Origin: an uncultured Alphaproteobacteria bacterium
GTDB taxonomy: Bacteria; Pseudomonadota; Alphaproteobacteria; HIMB59; GCA-002718135
Assembly (NCBI GenBank): GCA_902620425.1
Contig: CACNHX010000009.1
Span: 1-47,664, forward strand
Length of the DNA: 47,664 nt
Direction of reading: 5' to 3'
Every line of letters starts with the position of its first letter. Position 1 is the first letter of the stretch. Under the pieces are notes generated by a model. It made no database searches. It saw only the letters and a program-made list of their open reading frames with translations, and was not told the DNA's origin. Positions 32,069-41,748 of the stretch are shown here, piece by piece. The position numbers and the translations under genes are program-made.

Positions 32069-33040
32069 TTAATTTTTTTGGCGAACTATATAAATGCTAC
32101 CTTTATCGCTACTTATATTTTTAAGGCTTCTTGTAGAGTTTTTTGGAGGGGAGAAGGCATCTCTAGGGCCAATTAACACCTTTTTATCATTACATGTAAT
32201 TTCCCATTCTCCCTCCAAACATAAATAAACTTCAGATTTTGATGAGGTGTAAGAATGTATATGAGCATTATTACCTTCAAGAAGAGTAAGTCCAAATCCA
32301 GTTTTATGACTAATATATGGTTTAAATTCTTTATTATGAATAGTGAAATCATCTAGATAATTTAAAATAGAATTTGAATTATAATGTTCGTCATCTAGAA
32401 AATAATTTTTTTGATCTGCATAACGAATTACAAATTTTTCAATTTCTTCAGAAGTGTAATGATCAAATTGTGTTAATTCATTATCTGTGATTGGCTCTAT
32501 TGCTTTTTTACCATCAGGTATTTGATTTTTTTCTAAATCAATAAGAGAGTTATCATTTAAAAGAACCATTCCAGTTTCTTTTGCTTTTTTTAACAATGAA
32601 GGAGTCCATGTAATTACTCCAGGATCATTTTCACCTAAAACTACAAACATTAATGCTTGTTGATCACTAACATTTTGAAATCCTCTAAACATATTAGTAG
32701 GAAATGAAGCGACATCTCCTTTATGTAAAATAACCTCACCCTCTTTTCCATCTGGTCCCCAATAAAAACGCCATGAACCAGAAAAGATAATAAACACCTC
32801 AGCTGTTGTATGACTATGAAGCCCAGAACCATTCATCGGTGCAGCACTTACTGCCCCAATATTAAACCCATGCTCCTCAGCAATTTTTACATTTTGTTTA
32901 GAATCTTCACTTACGCCAGGACCCACTAATGAGTAATTCAATCTATCTTGATGTCCTTTTAATTTACCCTCAACAAAAGGAACCTTACTTGGTATTAAAT
33001 CATTAAATCTCGCAAGACGACTTTCTATATTTATTGACAT
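32069..33040 (-). CDS. Bicupin protein
   Basis: A 323-residue protein with two cupin domains. The first holds SGLHSHTTAEVFIIFSG and PTNMFRGFQNV, carrying the His-x-His...Glu metal-binding pattern. The second holds NAHIHSYTSSKSEVYLCLEG and PPKNSTRSLKN, with a similar His and Glu set. Bicupins include dioxygenases, isomerases and sugar-binding or regulatory proteins. This one is the first gene of the minus-strand arm of the cluster and faces a divergent double NTF2-like gene across an inverted repeat. Metal-dependent oxidation or isomerisation of the cluster substrate is plausible but not shown. Confidence 0.8.
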   Translation of the reverse strand: MSINIESRLARFNDLIPSKVPFVEGKLKGHQDRLNYSLVGPGVSEDSKQNVKIAEEHGFNIGAVSAAPMNGSGLHSHTTAEVFIIFSGSWRFYWGPDGKEGEVILHKGDVASFPTNMFRGFQNVSDQQALMFVVLGENDPGVITWTPSLLKKAKETGMVLLNDNSLIDLEKNQIPDGKKAIEPITDNELTQFDHYTSEEIEKFVIRYADQKNYFLDDEHYNSNSILNYLDDFTIHNKEFKPYISHKTGFGLTLLEGNNAHIHSYTSSKSEVYLCLEGEWEITCNDKKVLIGPRDAFSPPKNSTRSLKNISSDKGSIYIVRQKN

Positions 33041-33148
33041 ATTAAGAAAAATTATATTTTATGCATTTTTAATGAATATTATTCAAAATATTGAATAAAT
33101 CAATTAAATATTGAGCCTAAACTGTGAGTAACTGAAACTAAGTAAATT
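33041..33148. promoter_or_regulatory. Divergent promoter region with an 8-bp-arm palindrome
   Basis: In the 108-base spacer, TTATTCAA (33079-33086) and TTGAATAA (33091-33098) form a perfect inverted repeat around AATA. Its central place between the cupin arm (-) and the NTF2/HisD arm (+) makes it a candidate operator for both. No regulator gene is adjacent. The AT-only arms lower the weight of the match. Confidence 0.45.
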
Positions 33149-34243
33149 ATGACAGAAATTGAAAATTTTAATACTGGAATAAAAAAAGAAGGAAGCACTG
33201 AAGTAATTAATTTAAATCCAAAGATAAATATAGCAAATAAAAAAAAAATCAGAATTCTTTTAAAAAATATAGCTGAATCCAATTCAGAAAATATTAATAA
33301 AAATATTAGTGATGCGTATCATGATGATGCAGAAATAAGAACCTTCCATCCACTTAATGACTTAAAAGGCATTTCTGAAATAACAGAAAAATTATGGAAA
33401 CCGCTTTTAAATGCATTTCCTGATCTTGAGAGAAGGGATAACCTAATTCTTGGGGGTTCTTTTCAAAACTCAGTTTTTGTTTCAACAATAGCTCATTTAA
33501 CTGGGACTTTTGTTAATCCATGGCTTAATGTTCCTGCTCATGGCAAAACTATACATTTAAGAATATGTGAAGCGCATCAAATTAAAGATAATAAAATTAT
33601 TCAATCACATATTTTGATTGATACTCTAGATTTTATTCGTCAGGCAGGATTTTGGCCAATAAATAAATCATTAGGAGTAGAAGGAATGTGGCCTGGTCCT
33701 ATAACCGGTGATGGTACAACATTTGAAAATATGGATGATGAGTTGTCCATCAATTCGATGAATCAAGCTTTAACAATGCAGAGAAGTTTAAATATTAAAC
33801 CAGAAACAGATCCTGGATCAACGCATGAATACGTTAGAGATAAATTACTAAATCATCCTCAAAAAGAATTCTGGCATCCTAAAATGATGTGGTACGGACC
33901 TTGCGGTATTGGTACAGCAAGAGGTTTAAAAGGATATGTTGATCATCATCAATTACCTTTTAGGTTTACATTTAAAGAGAGAGATTATTGGAAAATTGGT
34001 CATTATATAGAGATAGCTGATGGTAATTATTCAATGACATCAGGCTGGCAAAGTATTGAGTGTATACATGGTTCTAATGAGTGGCTAGGCTACCAAGGTA
34101 CTGGTAAAGCTGTCACAATAAGAGTTATGGATTTTTATTTACATCATGAAGGGCGAATTAGAGAAAATTGGGTACCAATCGACATAGCACACATACTCGA
34201 TCAAATAGGCATTGATATCTTTAAATTAATTCATAAAAAATAA
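33149..34243 (+). CDS. Double SnoaL/NTF2-like protein (3)
   Basis: A 364-residue protein with two NTF2-like domains. The motif set [54 protein letters not shown] and [15 protein letters not shown] follows the same order as the protein at 23804-24877, showing a shared origin. The first 35 residues are polar and not clearly part of the fold. It is separated by 2 bases from the HisD-family gene and is probably cotranscribed with it. The paired presence of such proteins in two catabolic-looking operons hints at the same chemistry on two substrates; the reaction is unknown. Confidence 0.75.
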   Translation: MTEIENFNTGIKKEGSTEVINLNPKINIANKKKIRILLKNIAESNSENINKNISDAYHDDAEIRTFHPLNDLKGISEITEKLWKPLLNAFPDLERRDNLILGGSFQNSVFVSTIAHLTGTFVNPWLNVPAHGKTIHLRICEAHQIKDNKIIQSHILIDTLDFIRQAGFWPINKSLGVEGMWPGPITGDGTTFENMDDELSINSMNQALTMQRSLNIKPETDPGSTHEYVRDKLLNHPQKEFWHPKMMWYGPCGIGTARGLKGYVDHHQLPFRFTFKERDYWKIGHYIEIADGNYSMTSGWQSIECIHGSNEWLGYQGTGKAVTIRVMDFYLHHEGRIRENWVPIDIAHILDQIGIDIFKLIHKK

Positions 34244-34245
34244 TT

Positions 34246-35568
34246 ATGGCAATTGAATATTTAAAAAAAGGTTTAGATGAAAAACAAAGAATTGAAGATA
34301 ATGATAAAGTAAAAAAAATTGTTGAGGAAACATTAAGTAAAATTGAATCAGAAGGTGATAAACATATTAGAGAGTTATCTCAAAAATTTGATAACTATTC
34401 ACCAGATAGTTTTCGATTAAGTGAAGATCAAATAAATCAATTAATGAGTGAAGTCTCTGACGAAGACAAAGAAGATATTAAATTTGCTCAAAAACAAGTG
34501 CGATCATTTGCAGAAGCACAACTTAAAACTTTAAGTGAATTAGAAGTAGAAACGCATCCAGGTGTGATTCTAGGTCATAAGAATATACCTGTACAAGCAG
34601 TAGGTTGCTATGTACCTGCCGGAAAATTCCCAATGGTAGCTTCTGCTCATATGTCAGTTGTTACTGCCTCTGTTGCTGGGGTTCCAAGAATTGTTGCTAC
34701 TACACCACCTTTTAAAGGTAAGCCAAATCCAGCTGTCGTTACTGCAATGAAAATGGGTGGTGCTCACGAAATTTATGTTTTGGGAGGAATGCAAGGAGTT
34801 GGTGCTATGGCTATTGGTACAGAAACTATTAGACCTGTCGATATGCTTGTTGGACCTGGCAATGCATTTGTTGCTGAAGCAAAAAGACAATTGTATGGCA
34901 AAGTTGGTATCGATTTATTTGCTGGTCCAACTGAAACAATGGTTATTGCAGATGAAACCGTTGATGGTGAAATATGTGCAACAGACTTATTAGGACAAGC
35001 AGAACATGGATATAATTCTCCTGCTGTGATGATAACAAACTCAAGAAAACTTGCAGAAGAAACATTTAAAGAAATTGATAGAATTTTAGAAATCTTACCT
35101 ACTAAAGAAACAGCAAGTACTAGCTGGAGAGATTATGGGGAAATGATTTTATGTGATACCTATGAAGAGATTTTATCTAAAGCAAATGAAATAGCATCAG
35201 AGCATGTTCAGGTTATGACAAAAAAAGATGATTGGTTTTTAGAAAATATGAAATCTTATGGAGCGCTATTTTTGGGTGCTAGAACTAATGTTGCTAATGG
35301 CGATAAAGTCATAGGCACTAATCATACTCTTCCTACTAAAAAAGCTGGCAGATATACTGGTGGTTTGTGGGTTGGTAAGTTTATTAAAACCCATACTTAT
35401 CAAAAAATTATGACAGATGAAGCAGCTACACTTATTGGGGAATATGGGTCAAGACTTTCACACCTTGAGGGATTTATTGGTCACGCTGAACAATGTAATG
35501 TTAGAGTTAGAAGATATGGTGGTCTTAATATTGAGTATGGAAAACCAGCTTCAAAATTAAAAAATTAA
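34246..35568 (+). CDS. HisD-family NAD-dependent dehydrogenase, HpsN (sulfopropanediol 3-dehydrogenase)-like
   Basis: A 440-residue member of the histidinol dehydrogenase family. Zinc and catalytic residues are in place: Gln and His in [10 protein letters not shown], the Glu-His pair in [10 protein letters not shown], Asp and His in [14 protein letters not shown] and the final His in [10 protein letters not shown]. It departs from biosynthetic HisD in [15 protein letters not shown], in [18 protein letters not shown] and in lacking any his-gene neighbours. HpsN, which oxidises 2,3-dihydroxypropane-1-sulfonate to sulfolactate, is a HisD homologue with, from memory, similar [12 protein letters not shown] and YTGGL segments; the sulfonate genes in this window favour that idea. 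Oxidation of another primary alcohol to an acid is the alternative. Confidence 0.78.
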   Translation: MAIEYLKKGLDEKQRIEDNDKVKKIVEETLSKIESEGDKHIRELSQKFDNYSPDSFRLSEDQINQLMSEVSDEDKEDIKFAQKQVRSFAEAQLKTLSELEVETHPGVILGHKNIPVQAVGCYVPAGKFPMVASAHMSVVTASVAGVPRIVATTPPFKGKPNPAVVTAMKMGGAHEIYVLGGMQGVGAMAIGTETIRPVDMLVGPGNAFVAEAKRQLYGKVGIDLFAGPTETMVIADETVDGEICATDLLGQAEHGYNSPAVMITNSRKLAEETFKEIDRILEILPTKETASTSWRDYGEMILCDTYEEILSKANEIASEHVQVMTKKDDWFLENMKSYGALFLGARTNVANGDKVIGTNHTLPTKKAGRYTGGLWVGKFIKTHTYQKIMTDEAATLIGEYGSRLSHLEGFIGHAEQCNVRVRRYGGLNIEYGKPASKLKN

Positions 35569-37442
35569 ATTTTATTATATTGTTTTAAATAAAGAATGAC
35601 CTCATCTGCTAATTCTTCTGCAGATTTTATTTTTGTTTCCAAAATGATTTCAGGTGATGACGGTATTTCATAATTAGAGTCAATCCCTGTAAAATTTTTT
35701 AATTTGCCAGATCTAGCTTTTTTGTACAATCCTTTTGGATCTCTTTTTTCACACTCCTCAATTGAAGTATTAACATATATTTCTATAAATTCATCACTGT
35801 CTACTAATTCACGAGCCATTTTTCTTTCAGATTTAAAAGGTGAAATAAAAGAAACAATTGTTATTAGTCCTGCATCAACCATTAATCTTGATACTTCTGA
35901 AATTCTCCGAATATTTTCAACACGATCTACATCAGTAAACCCTAAATCTTTATTTAATCCATGTCTAACATTGTCACCGTCTAATAAGTAAGTATGCTTT
36001 CCTAGTTTGTGCAACTTTTGCTCGATTATATTAGCTATAGTAGATTTTCCTGAACCTGATAATCCCGTAAACCATAAAACACATGGCTTTTGTCCATTTA
36101 TAGAGGATCGTAAATTTTTATTTATTGACATTTGATGCCATGAAATATTTGATGCTCTTCTCAGCTCATACTCAATAACGCCTGCTCCTACAGTTTGATT
36201 ATTGAATTGGTCAATTATGACAAAACTTCCTAATTTTTTATTATTTTTATAGGGATTAAAAATTGTATTTTTATTTAATGCAACTTTGGTGTATCCAATT
36301 TCATTTAAGTTTAAAAATTTTGAAGCAATTTTTTCGAATGAATTAATATTTATTTTATGAACTAGATCTGTAATTTTGCCTATTGTTTGAAAGTTTATAA
36401 ATTTAAAGATATAATTTCTCTCAGGTATCATTTGTTCTTTATTCATCCAAATAATATGAGATGCAAATTGATCAGATAAAAAATAATTATGGTTTTTAAC
36501 AGAGCATAATAAATCACCTCTAGAAATATCAACTTCTTTATCCAATGTTAGTGTTACCGCTTGCCCTTTAACGGCAAAGTCACTCTCTCCTTTCGGAGTT
36601 AATATTTTAATAATTTTAATTTTCTCTTTGCTTGAAAAGACCTGAACCTCATCATTAACTTTTATTTTTCCCGAAGTGATTGTACCGCTATATCCTCTAA
36701 AATCAGAGCTCAATCTATTAACAAATTGTACTGGTAATGAAAAAATTTCTTCTTCTAAAGGCTCCTTTAAGCTAATTTCTTCAAGCTCATCAATTAAAGA
36801 TTTTCCATTGTACCAAGATATGTTTTTATTTTTTTGAAATACATTATCACCAACTAAAGCAGATATTGGAATAAACTTTTGTAAATTAAAATTAAATTCT
36901 CTCGCAAAGTTTTTAAAAGAAGCAATTATGTCTTTAAATTTTTTTTCATCATAATTGATTAAATCCATTTTATTTACTGCAACTATAATATTTTCAATTC
37001 CAAGCAGAGATAAAATAAATGTGTGTCTTTTTGTTTGATCAAGAATACCTTTAGTTGCGTCAACTAATATAATTCCAACATCTGAGTTCGATGCTCCTGT
37101 AACCATATTGCGTGTGTATTCCTCATGACCAGGAGTATCAGCAATAATAAATTTACATTTTTCAGTCTCAAAATAACGATAAGCAACATCTATAGTTATT
37201 CCCTGTTCTCTTTCAGCTTGTAAACCATCAATTAATAATGCTAAATCAATTTGCTTACCTTGTGTGCCATACTTTTCACTTTCAATCTTAGTTTGACTTA
37301 ACTGATCACTGTAAATATTTTTTGAATCAAATAATAGTCTGCCAATAAGTGTTGATTTACCATCATCTACAGAACCACAAGTTAAAATTTTTAATTGTTT
37401 TTTATTATTTTGATTTTGAAAAAAAGTTTCTATGTCCATCAA
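35565..37442 (-). CDS. cysNC: Bifunctional sulfate adenylyltransferase large subunit/adenylylsulfate kinase (CysNC)
   Basis: A 625-residue fusion. The N-terminal GTPase CysN has a P-loop GSVDDGKS at residues 23-30, [11 protein letters not shown] and NKMD, followed by translation-factor-like beta-barrel domains. The C-terminal 180 residues are CysC, APS kinase, with [18 protein letters not shown] and FISPFKSER. The GTPase drives ATP sulfurylase (with CysD) to form APS, and the kinase makes PAPS. The start overlaps the cysD stop by 4 bases, and the 3' end overlaps the convergent HisD-family gene by 4 bases. PAPS can feed sulfate reduction or sulfotransferases; no cysH or cysIJ is in the window. 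Confidence 0.97.
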   Translation of the reverse strand: MMDIETFFQNQNNKKQLKILTCGSVDDGKSTLIGRLLFDSKNIYSDQLSQTKIESEKYGTQGKQIDLALLIDGLQAEREQGITIDVAYRYFETEKCKFIIADTPGHEEYTRNMVTGASNSDVGIILVDATKGILDQTKRHTFILSLLGIENIIVAVNKMDLINYDEKKFKDIIASFKNFAREFNFNLQKFIPISALVGDNVFQKNKNISWYNGKSLIDELEEISLKEPLEEEIFSLPVQFVNRLSSDFRGYSGTITSGKIKVNDEVQVFSSKEKIKIIKILTPKGESDFAVKGQAVTLTLDKEVDISRGDLLCSVKNHNYFLSDQFASHIIWMNKEQMIPERNYIFKFINFQTIGKITDLVHKININSFEKIASKFLNLNEIGYTKVALNKNTIFNPYKNNKKLGSFVIIDQFNNQTVGAGVIEYELRRASNISWHQMSINKNLRSSINGQKPCVLWFTGLSGSGKSTIANIIEQKLHKLGKHTYLLDGDNVRHGLNKDLGFTDVDRVENIRRISEVSRLMVDAGLITIVSFISPFKSERKMARELVDSDEFIEIYVNTSIEECEKRDPKGLYKKARSGKLKNFTGIDSNYEIPSSPEIILETKIKSAEELADEVILYLKQYNKI

Positions 37443-38338
37443 AAATAACCTTCTTGTTTTTTTTTCTCCATAGATCCAATTTGATCATTATCAATAAGTC
37501 TTCCTTGTCTTTCTGAATATTTTGACTCTAGTAATTCAATAATAATTTCTTCAACAGTAGTTGCATCAGACTCCACAGCAGCAGTTAATGGATAGCAACC
37601 CAATGTTCTAAATCTTACTTTTTTTTGTTCTATTTTTTCATTTTCTTTAATTTTTAAACGATCATCATCAACCATAATCATCATATCATTTCTTCTAATA
37701 ATTGGTCTTATTTTGGAAAAATATAGTGGAACTAGTGGAATGTTTTCCTGATAAATGTATTGCCAAATATCTATTTCAGTCCAATTAGATAATGGAAAAA
37801 CTCTAACACTTTCACCTTGATCTATTTTAGTATTGAACAAATTCCAAAGCTCTGGTTTTTGATTTTTTGGATCCCAACGATGTTTTTTATCTCTAAATGA
37901 AAAAATTCTTTCTTTTGCTCGTGATTTTTCTTCATCCCTTCTAGCACCTCCAAATGCAGCGTCGAATTTATATTTATCTAATGCTTGTATTAATGACTGT
38001 GTTTTCATTACATCTGTATGAATTTTTGAGCCACTAGAAATAGGATTTATATTATTACGCACTCCTTCTTGGTTGATATGAACTAATAAGTCCAAATTAT
38101 ACTTCTTAGAAATCTCATCTCTAAAGTTTATCATTTCTTTGAACTTCCATGTTGTATCAATATGCATAAACTTGAAAGGAATTTTATTTGGATAAAATGC
38201 TTTTTGAGCTAAGTGAAGCATTACAGATGAGTCTTTTCCTATTGAATAAAGCATTACAGGATTGACAAATTCTGAAGCAACCTCTCTTATTATGTGTATA
38301 CTTTCAGACTCTAATTTATCTATATGTGATAATTTCAT
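37439..38338 (-). CDS. cysD: Sulfate adenylyltransferase small subunit
   Basis: A 299-residue PP-loop ATP sulfurylase subunit of normal length. [18 protein letters not shown] carries the PP-loop, [15 protein letters not shown] follows, the [15 protein letters not shown] block is complete and the protein ends KKKQEGYF as in other CysD proteins. It adenylates sulfate with the GTPase CysN encoded by the next gene, which overlaps by 4 bases. The cysQ stop is one base upstream, so cysQ-cysD-cysNC form one operon. Confidence 0.97.
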   Translation of the reverse strand: MKLSHIDKLESESIHIIREVASEFVNPVMLYSIGKDSSVMLHLAQKAFYPNKIPFKFMHIDTTWKFKEMINFRDEISKKYNLDLLVHINQEGVRNNINPISSGSKIHTDVMKTQSLIQALDKYKFDAAFGGARRDEEKSRAKERIFSFRDKKHRWDPKNQKPELWNLFNTKIDQGESVRVFPLSNWTEIDIWQYIYQENIPLVPLYFSKIRPIIRRNDMMIMVDDDRLKIKENEKIEQKKVRFRTLGCYPLTAAVESDATTVEEIIIELLESKYSERQGRLIDNDQIGSMEKKKQEGYF

Positions 38339-38339
38339 A

Positions 38340-39143
38340 TTAATTTAGTTTAGCAACATTCCCATAAGCTAAGAAATTTGGATTAATAATATTCTCCTTA
38401 GTATTGTACAAAATTTCTGTATTATCAAATGATTTTAATTTACCACCAGCTTCCTCTAAGATAACATGTCCTGCTGCAATATCCCATTCAGAAGTTGGCC
38501 CTAATCTAGGATAAATATCTGCAGTTCCTTCTGCTAACAAACAAAACTTTAATGAACTTCCTATTGAAATAAGCTCATACTGTGAAAAATTTTTTTCAAT
38601 CCACGTTTGAAAATCTTTATTTGAATGAGAACGACTTCCAATAATTTTAATTTTAGAAGGAATATTCTTATTTATATTTATTTTTTTAAATTCGGTTAGT
38701 GTATTTATATTATCCTGAGTAATTAATTTGTAGGAACCATTATTTTTTATTCCATAATACAATAAAGATTTCTCTGGCGCATAGATAACTCCAAAAATGG
38801 GTAAATTATTTTCAATTAATGAAATATTTACGGTAAATTCACCATTTCTATTTACAAATTCTTTAGTTCCATCAAGTGGATCAATTAGCCAATATTTGTT
38901 CCATGCTCTTCTTGTCTCCCAATTGACTAAACTCTCTTCAGTTAAAATTGGAATATTTTTTTCTATTTCTATCAATCTTTTTTTAATGAGATTATTAGAA
39001 TTAATGTCTGCTTCTGTGATTGGTGAATTATCTGCTTTTAAAGCTACATTAAAAAAATTTTTGTATATTTTTAATATTTCTTTACCTGCATCTATTGCAA
39101 TATTTAAAATATCTAAAACAACTTCTTGGTTATTTAAATTCAT
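38340..39143 (-). CDS. cysQ: 3'(2'),5'-bisphosphate nucleotidase
   Basis: A 267-residue inositol-monophosphatase-fold phosphatase. The metal site is formed by the Glu pair of LTEES, the Asp residues of [25 protein letters not shown] and the Asp of [16 protein letters not shown]. That DGTKEF block is the CysQ signature rather than the inositol phosphatase one. It removes the 3'-phosphate from PAP, the product left after PAPS is used, which fits its place before cysD and cysNC. It starts 6 bases after the exchanger gene. Confidence 0.95.
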   Translation of the reverse strand: MNLNNQEVVLDILNIAIDAGKEILKIYKNFFNVALKADNSPITEADINSNNLIKKRLIEIEKNIPILTEESLVNWETRRAWNKYWLIDPLDGTKEFVNRNGEFTVNISLIENNLPIFGVIYAPEKSLLYYGIKNNGSYKLITQDNINTLTEFKKININKNIPSKIKIIGSRSHSNKDFQTWIEKNFSQYELISIGSSLKFCLLAEGTADIYPRLGPTSEWDIAAGHVILEEAGGKLKSFDNTEILYNTKENIINPNFLAYGNVAKLN

Positions 39144-39149
39144 ATTTTG

Positions 39150-40061
39150 TTAGATAAAAATATAATAGATATAGGCTAAATATAACGTTATACCCACACT
39201 TCCGTATAACCTACCAAGCTTTTTGAAAATTAACATAAAAACTAAAATAACAAAGGTAATCAACAGCATAAAATATAAATCCTGTCTTGCTAAAATTTCT
39301 GGCATTCCAAAATTTCCAAAAAACGAACTTATACCTAAAACACCAAGAACGTTATAAATGTTTGAACCTAAAATATTTCCTAATGCAAAATCTACTTTTC
39401 TTTTTAATGCAGACATTATGCCAATAACCAACTCAGGTAGAGAAGTTCCAAAAGCTATTAAAGAGAGTCCTATTACTGCTTCTGATACTTGCAATTTTTT
39501 AGCCAAATTGATTGCAGAGTTTACAAATAAATCTGAACCATAAATTAAAAATATAATTCCAAAAATTATTAATATTAATGAAATAAATATTGAATATTCA
39601 TCCTTATCTATATCATCAACAATTATAGATCCTTTTTTAATTTGAAAATACATTATCAAAGTCAAAGCTATTAGAGATATAATTCCAAATAAATAATTAA
39701 AATAAAAATAACACATAATTATCAAACAAATACCCAGAGCTATATTAATCCATGCCTGATTAATTTGATTATTGTTAATGTTTGTTATAGGTACAATAAT
39801 CGTTGTTGCTGCCATGACTAGAATTAAATTTGCTATGTTACTTCCCACAACAGCACCTAAAGCTAAATCTGAATGATTATTTAGAACTGCATTAATGCTA
39901 CTTGCAAGTTCGGGAAGAGAAGTACCTGCTGCAACTATTACAACACCTATAGCAAAAAGAGAAATATTTAGTTTTTTTCCAAAACTAACCGAACCTCTTA
40001 TTAAGATTTCAGCTCCGACAACTAAAATTGCTAAGCCCAGTATTAAGATTAATATATCCAC
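39150..40061 (-). CDS. Calcium/sodium antiporter (YrbG/CaxA family)
   Basis: A 303-residue membrane exchanger with two inverted halves. Each half carries the alpha-repeat signature: GTSLPELASSI and GAVVGSNIANL in the first, GTSLPELVIGIMSAL and GNILGSNIYNV in the second. About ten hydrophobic helices are visible. The family swaps Ca2+ against Na+ across the inner membrane. It is the first gene of the run leading into cysQ-cysD-cysNC with a 6-base gap, which may only reflect streamlining rather than a shared function. Confidence 0.92.
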   Translation of the reverse strand: MDILILILGLAILVVGAEILIRGSVSFGKKLNISLFAIGVVIVAAGTSLPELASSINAVLNNHSDLALGAVVGSNIANLILVMAATTIIVPITNINNNQINQAWINIALGICLIIMCYFYFNYLFGIISLIALTLIMYFQIKKGSIIVDDIDKDEYSIFISLILIIFGIIFLIYGSDLFVNSAINLAKKLQVSEAVIGLSLIAFGTSLPELVIGIMSALKRKVDFALGNILGSNIYNVLGVLGISSFFGNFGMPEILARQDLYFMLLITFVILVFMLIFKKLGRLYGSVGITLYLAYIYYIFI

Positions 40062-40143
40062 TAATGAAATTATAATTGTTTAAAGTTAGTTACATAATAA
40101 TTTAACAAATATATACTTAAATAATTAAAATTTCTTGCAAACT

Positions 40144-41748
40144 ATGAATGAAAGCTTTGATTATATTATTATTGGTGCTGGAACAGCTGGTTGTATATTA
40201 GCAAATAGACTAACTGAAAATGAAAACATTAAAGTACTTTTAATTGAAGCTGGAGGAAAAGACACTAATCCTTGGATACATATTCCAGGTGGTTATTTTA
40301 AAACAATGCATAATCCAAAAACTGATTGGTGCTTCACAACTGAAGAGGAAAAATTTTGTAATAATAGAAAAATGCTTATTCCAAGAGGAAAAACATTGGG
40401 AGGCAGTTCATCAATTAACGGAATGCTATATATAAGAGGACACGCAAATGACTACAATTACTGGAGGCAATTAGGTAACATTGGTTGGTCATGGGAGGAC
40501 GTATTACCTTATTTCAAAAAATCAGAAGATTATAGAATCTCTAAGAGTGAATTTCATGGTACTGATGGACCTATCAAAGTAGAAAAAATAAGATCAAATT
40601 TTAAATTATTAGATTTATTTTTGGAAGCGTCTCAAGAGTTTGGTTATAAGAAAAATAATGACTTCAATGATGGTGATAACGAAGGAATGGGTTATTTTCC
40701 TATGACAATTGATAAAGGGTATAGATGTAGTGCTGCAGTTGCTTTCTTAAATCCTATCAAAAATAGAAAAAATTTAAAAATTATAACTAGGGCACATGTT
40801 AAAAATTTAACCTTTGAAAATTTAAAAGTAAAAAATGTAAATTTATGGAAACAAAGTGAAGAATTTTCATATTCTGTAAATAAAGAAGTTTTATTATCTG
40901 CAGGAACAATTGGATCTCCTCACATATTACAAGCTTCAGGTATTGGTCCAGGTAAACTGTTAAATGAACATAATATTAGTATTGTAAAAGAAATTAATGG
41001 TGTTGGGAGAAATTTAACTGATCATTTAATGTTAAGACCAGTTTACAAAATTAAAAACTTAGAAACATTAAATGACATATATCATAGTTTTACAAAAAAA
41101 TTTTTAACAGGTTTAAATTATTTAATTTATAAAAAAGGACCCTTAACAGTTGGAGCAAGTTATTTGTGTGGCTTCATTAAAAGTGATTCGTATTTAGAAA
41201 ACCCTAATCTACAATTTCATATCTCACCAGCTAGTACTGATTTATTAGGAAAAGCAGGCCTACATAAATTTCCAGCATTCACTCCTACTATAACAAATAT
41301 TCGTCCGACAAGTAGAGGTTCAATAGAAATTAAATCTTCAGATACTAGAATTTATCCTCAAATTAAAATGAACTACTTATCTACTGATGAAGATAGGGAA
41401 ATTGCAGGTAAGTCTATTAAAATTGTAAGAAGAGTTGTTTTAGAATCAAAGGCATTTAAAGACTATACACCTGAAGAATATAGACCTGGAACACAATTTA
41501 AAGATAATGAATCTCTCGCTAGGGAAGCAGGTAAATTTGCAAATACTATTTTTCATCCAGTAAGTACATGTAAAATGGGCAATGATGAAAATTCAGTTGT
41601 AAGTCATAATCTTAAAGTAAAAGGAATAAAAAACTTAAGAGTTGTTGATGCATCTGTGATGCCAACTATAACATCAGGTAATACTAATGCCCCTACTATG
41701 ATGATTGCTGAAAAAGCATCAGACTTAATTATTAACGATCAGAAATAA
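40144..41748 (+). CDS. GMC-family FAD-dependent alcohol dehydrogenase (choline dehydrogenase-like; possible isethionate dehydrogenase)
   Basis: A 534-residue flavoprotein. The FAD fold is DYIIIGAGTAGCILANRL near the N-terminus, with GKTLGGSSSINGMLYIRG next, GVGRNLTDHLMLRP in the middle, and the catalytic His in NTIFHPVSTCKMG with the partner Asn in SGNTNAPTMMIAE. ATG 40144 is preferred over a TTG at 40135 because MNESFDYIIIG is the natural family start. Relatives oxidise choline and other primary alcohols. It ends one base before the convergent xsc stop. In Cupriavidus an isethionate dehydrogenase (IseJ) of this family, as I recall, makes sulfoacetaldehyde for Xsc, so isethionate is a candidate substrate; choline or another alcohol is equally possible from sequence alone. 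Confidence 0.88.
   Translation: MNESFDYIIIGAGTAGCILANRLTENENIKVLLIEAGGKDTNPWIHIPGGYFKTMHNPKTDWCFTTEEEKFCNNRKMLIPRGKTLGGSSSINGMLYIRGHANDYNYWRQLGNIGWSWEDVLPYFKKSEDYRISKSEFHGTDGPIKVEKIRSNFKLLDLFLEASQEFGYKKNNDFNDGDNEGMGYFPMTIDKGYRCSAAVAFLNPIKNRKNLKIITRAHVKNLTFENLKVKNVNLWKQSEEFSYSVNKEVLLSAGTIGSPHILQASGIGPGKLLNEHNISIVKEINGVGRNLTDHLMLRPVYKIKNLETLNDIYHSFTKKFLTGLNYLIYKKGPLTVGASYLCGFIKSDSYLENPNLQFHISPASTDLLGKAGLHKFPAFTPTITNIRPTSRGSIEIKSSDTRIYPQIKMNYLSTDEDREIAGKSIKIVRRVVLESKAFKDYTPEEYRPGTQFKDNESLAREAGKFANTIFHPVSTCKMGNDENSVVSHNLKVKGIKNLRVVDASVMPTITSGNTNAPTMMIAEKASDLIINDQK

Noticed and set aside
34246-35568. Histidinol dehydrogenase of histidine biosynthesis
   Set aside because: No other his genes are nearby, the substrate-region sequence departs from biosynthetic HisD, and the context is catabolic; family kept, role rejected.
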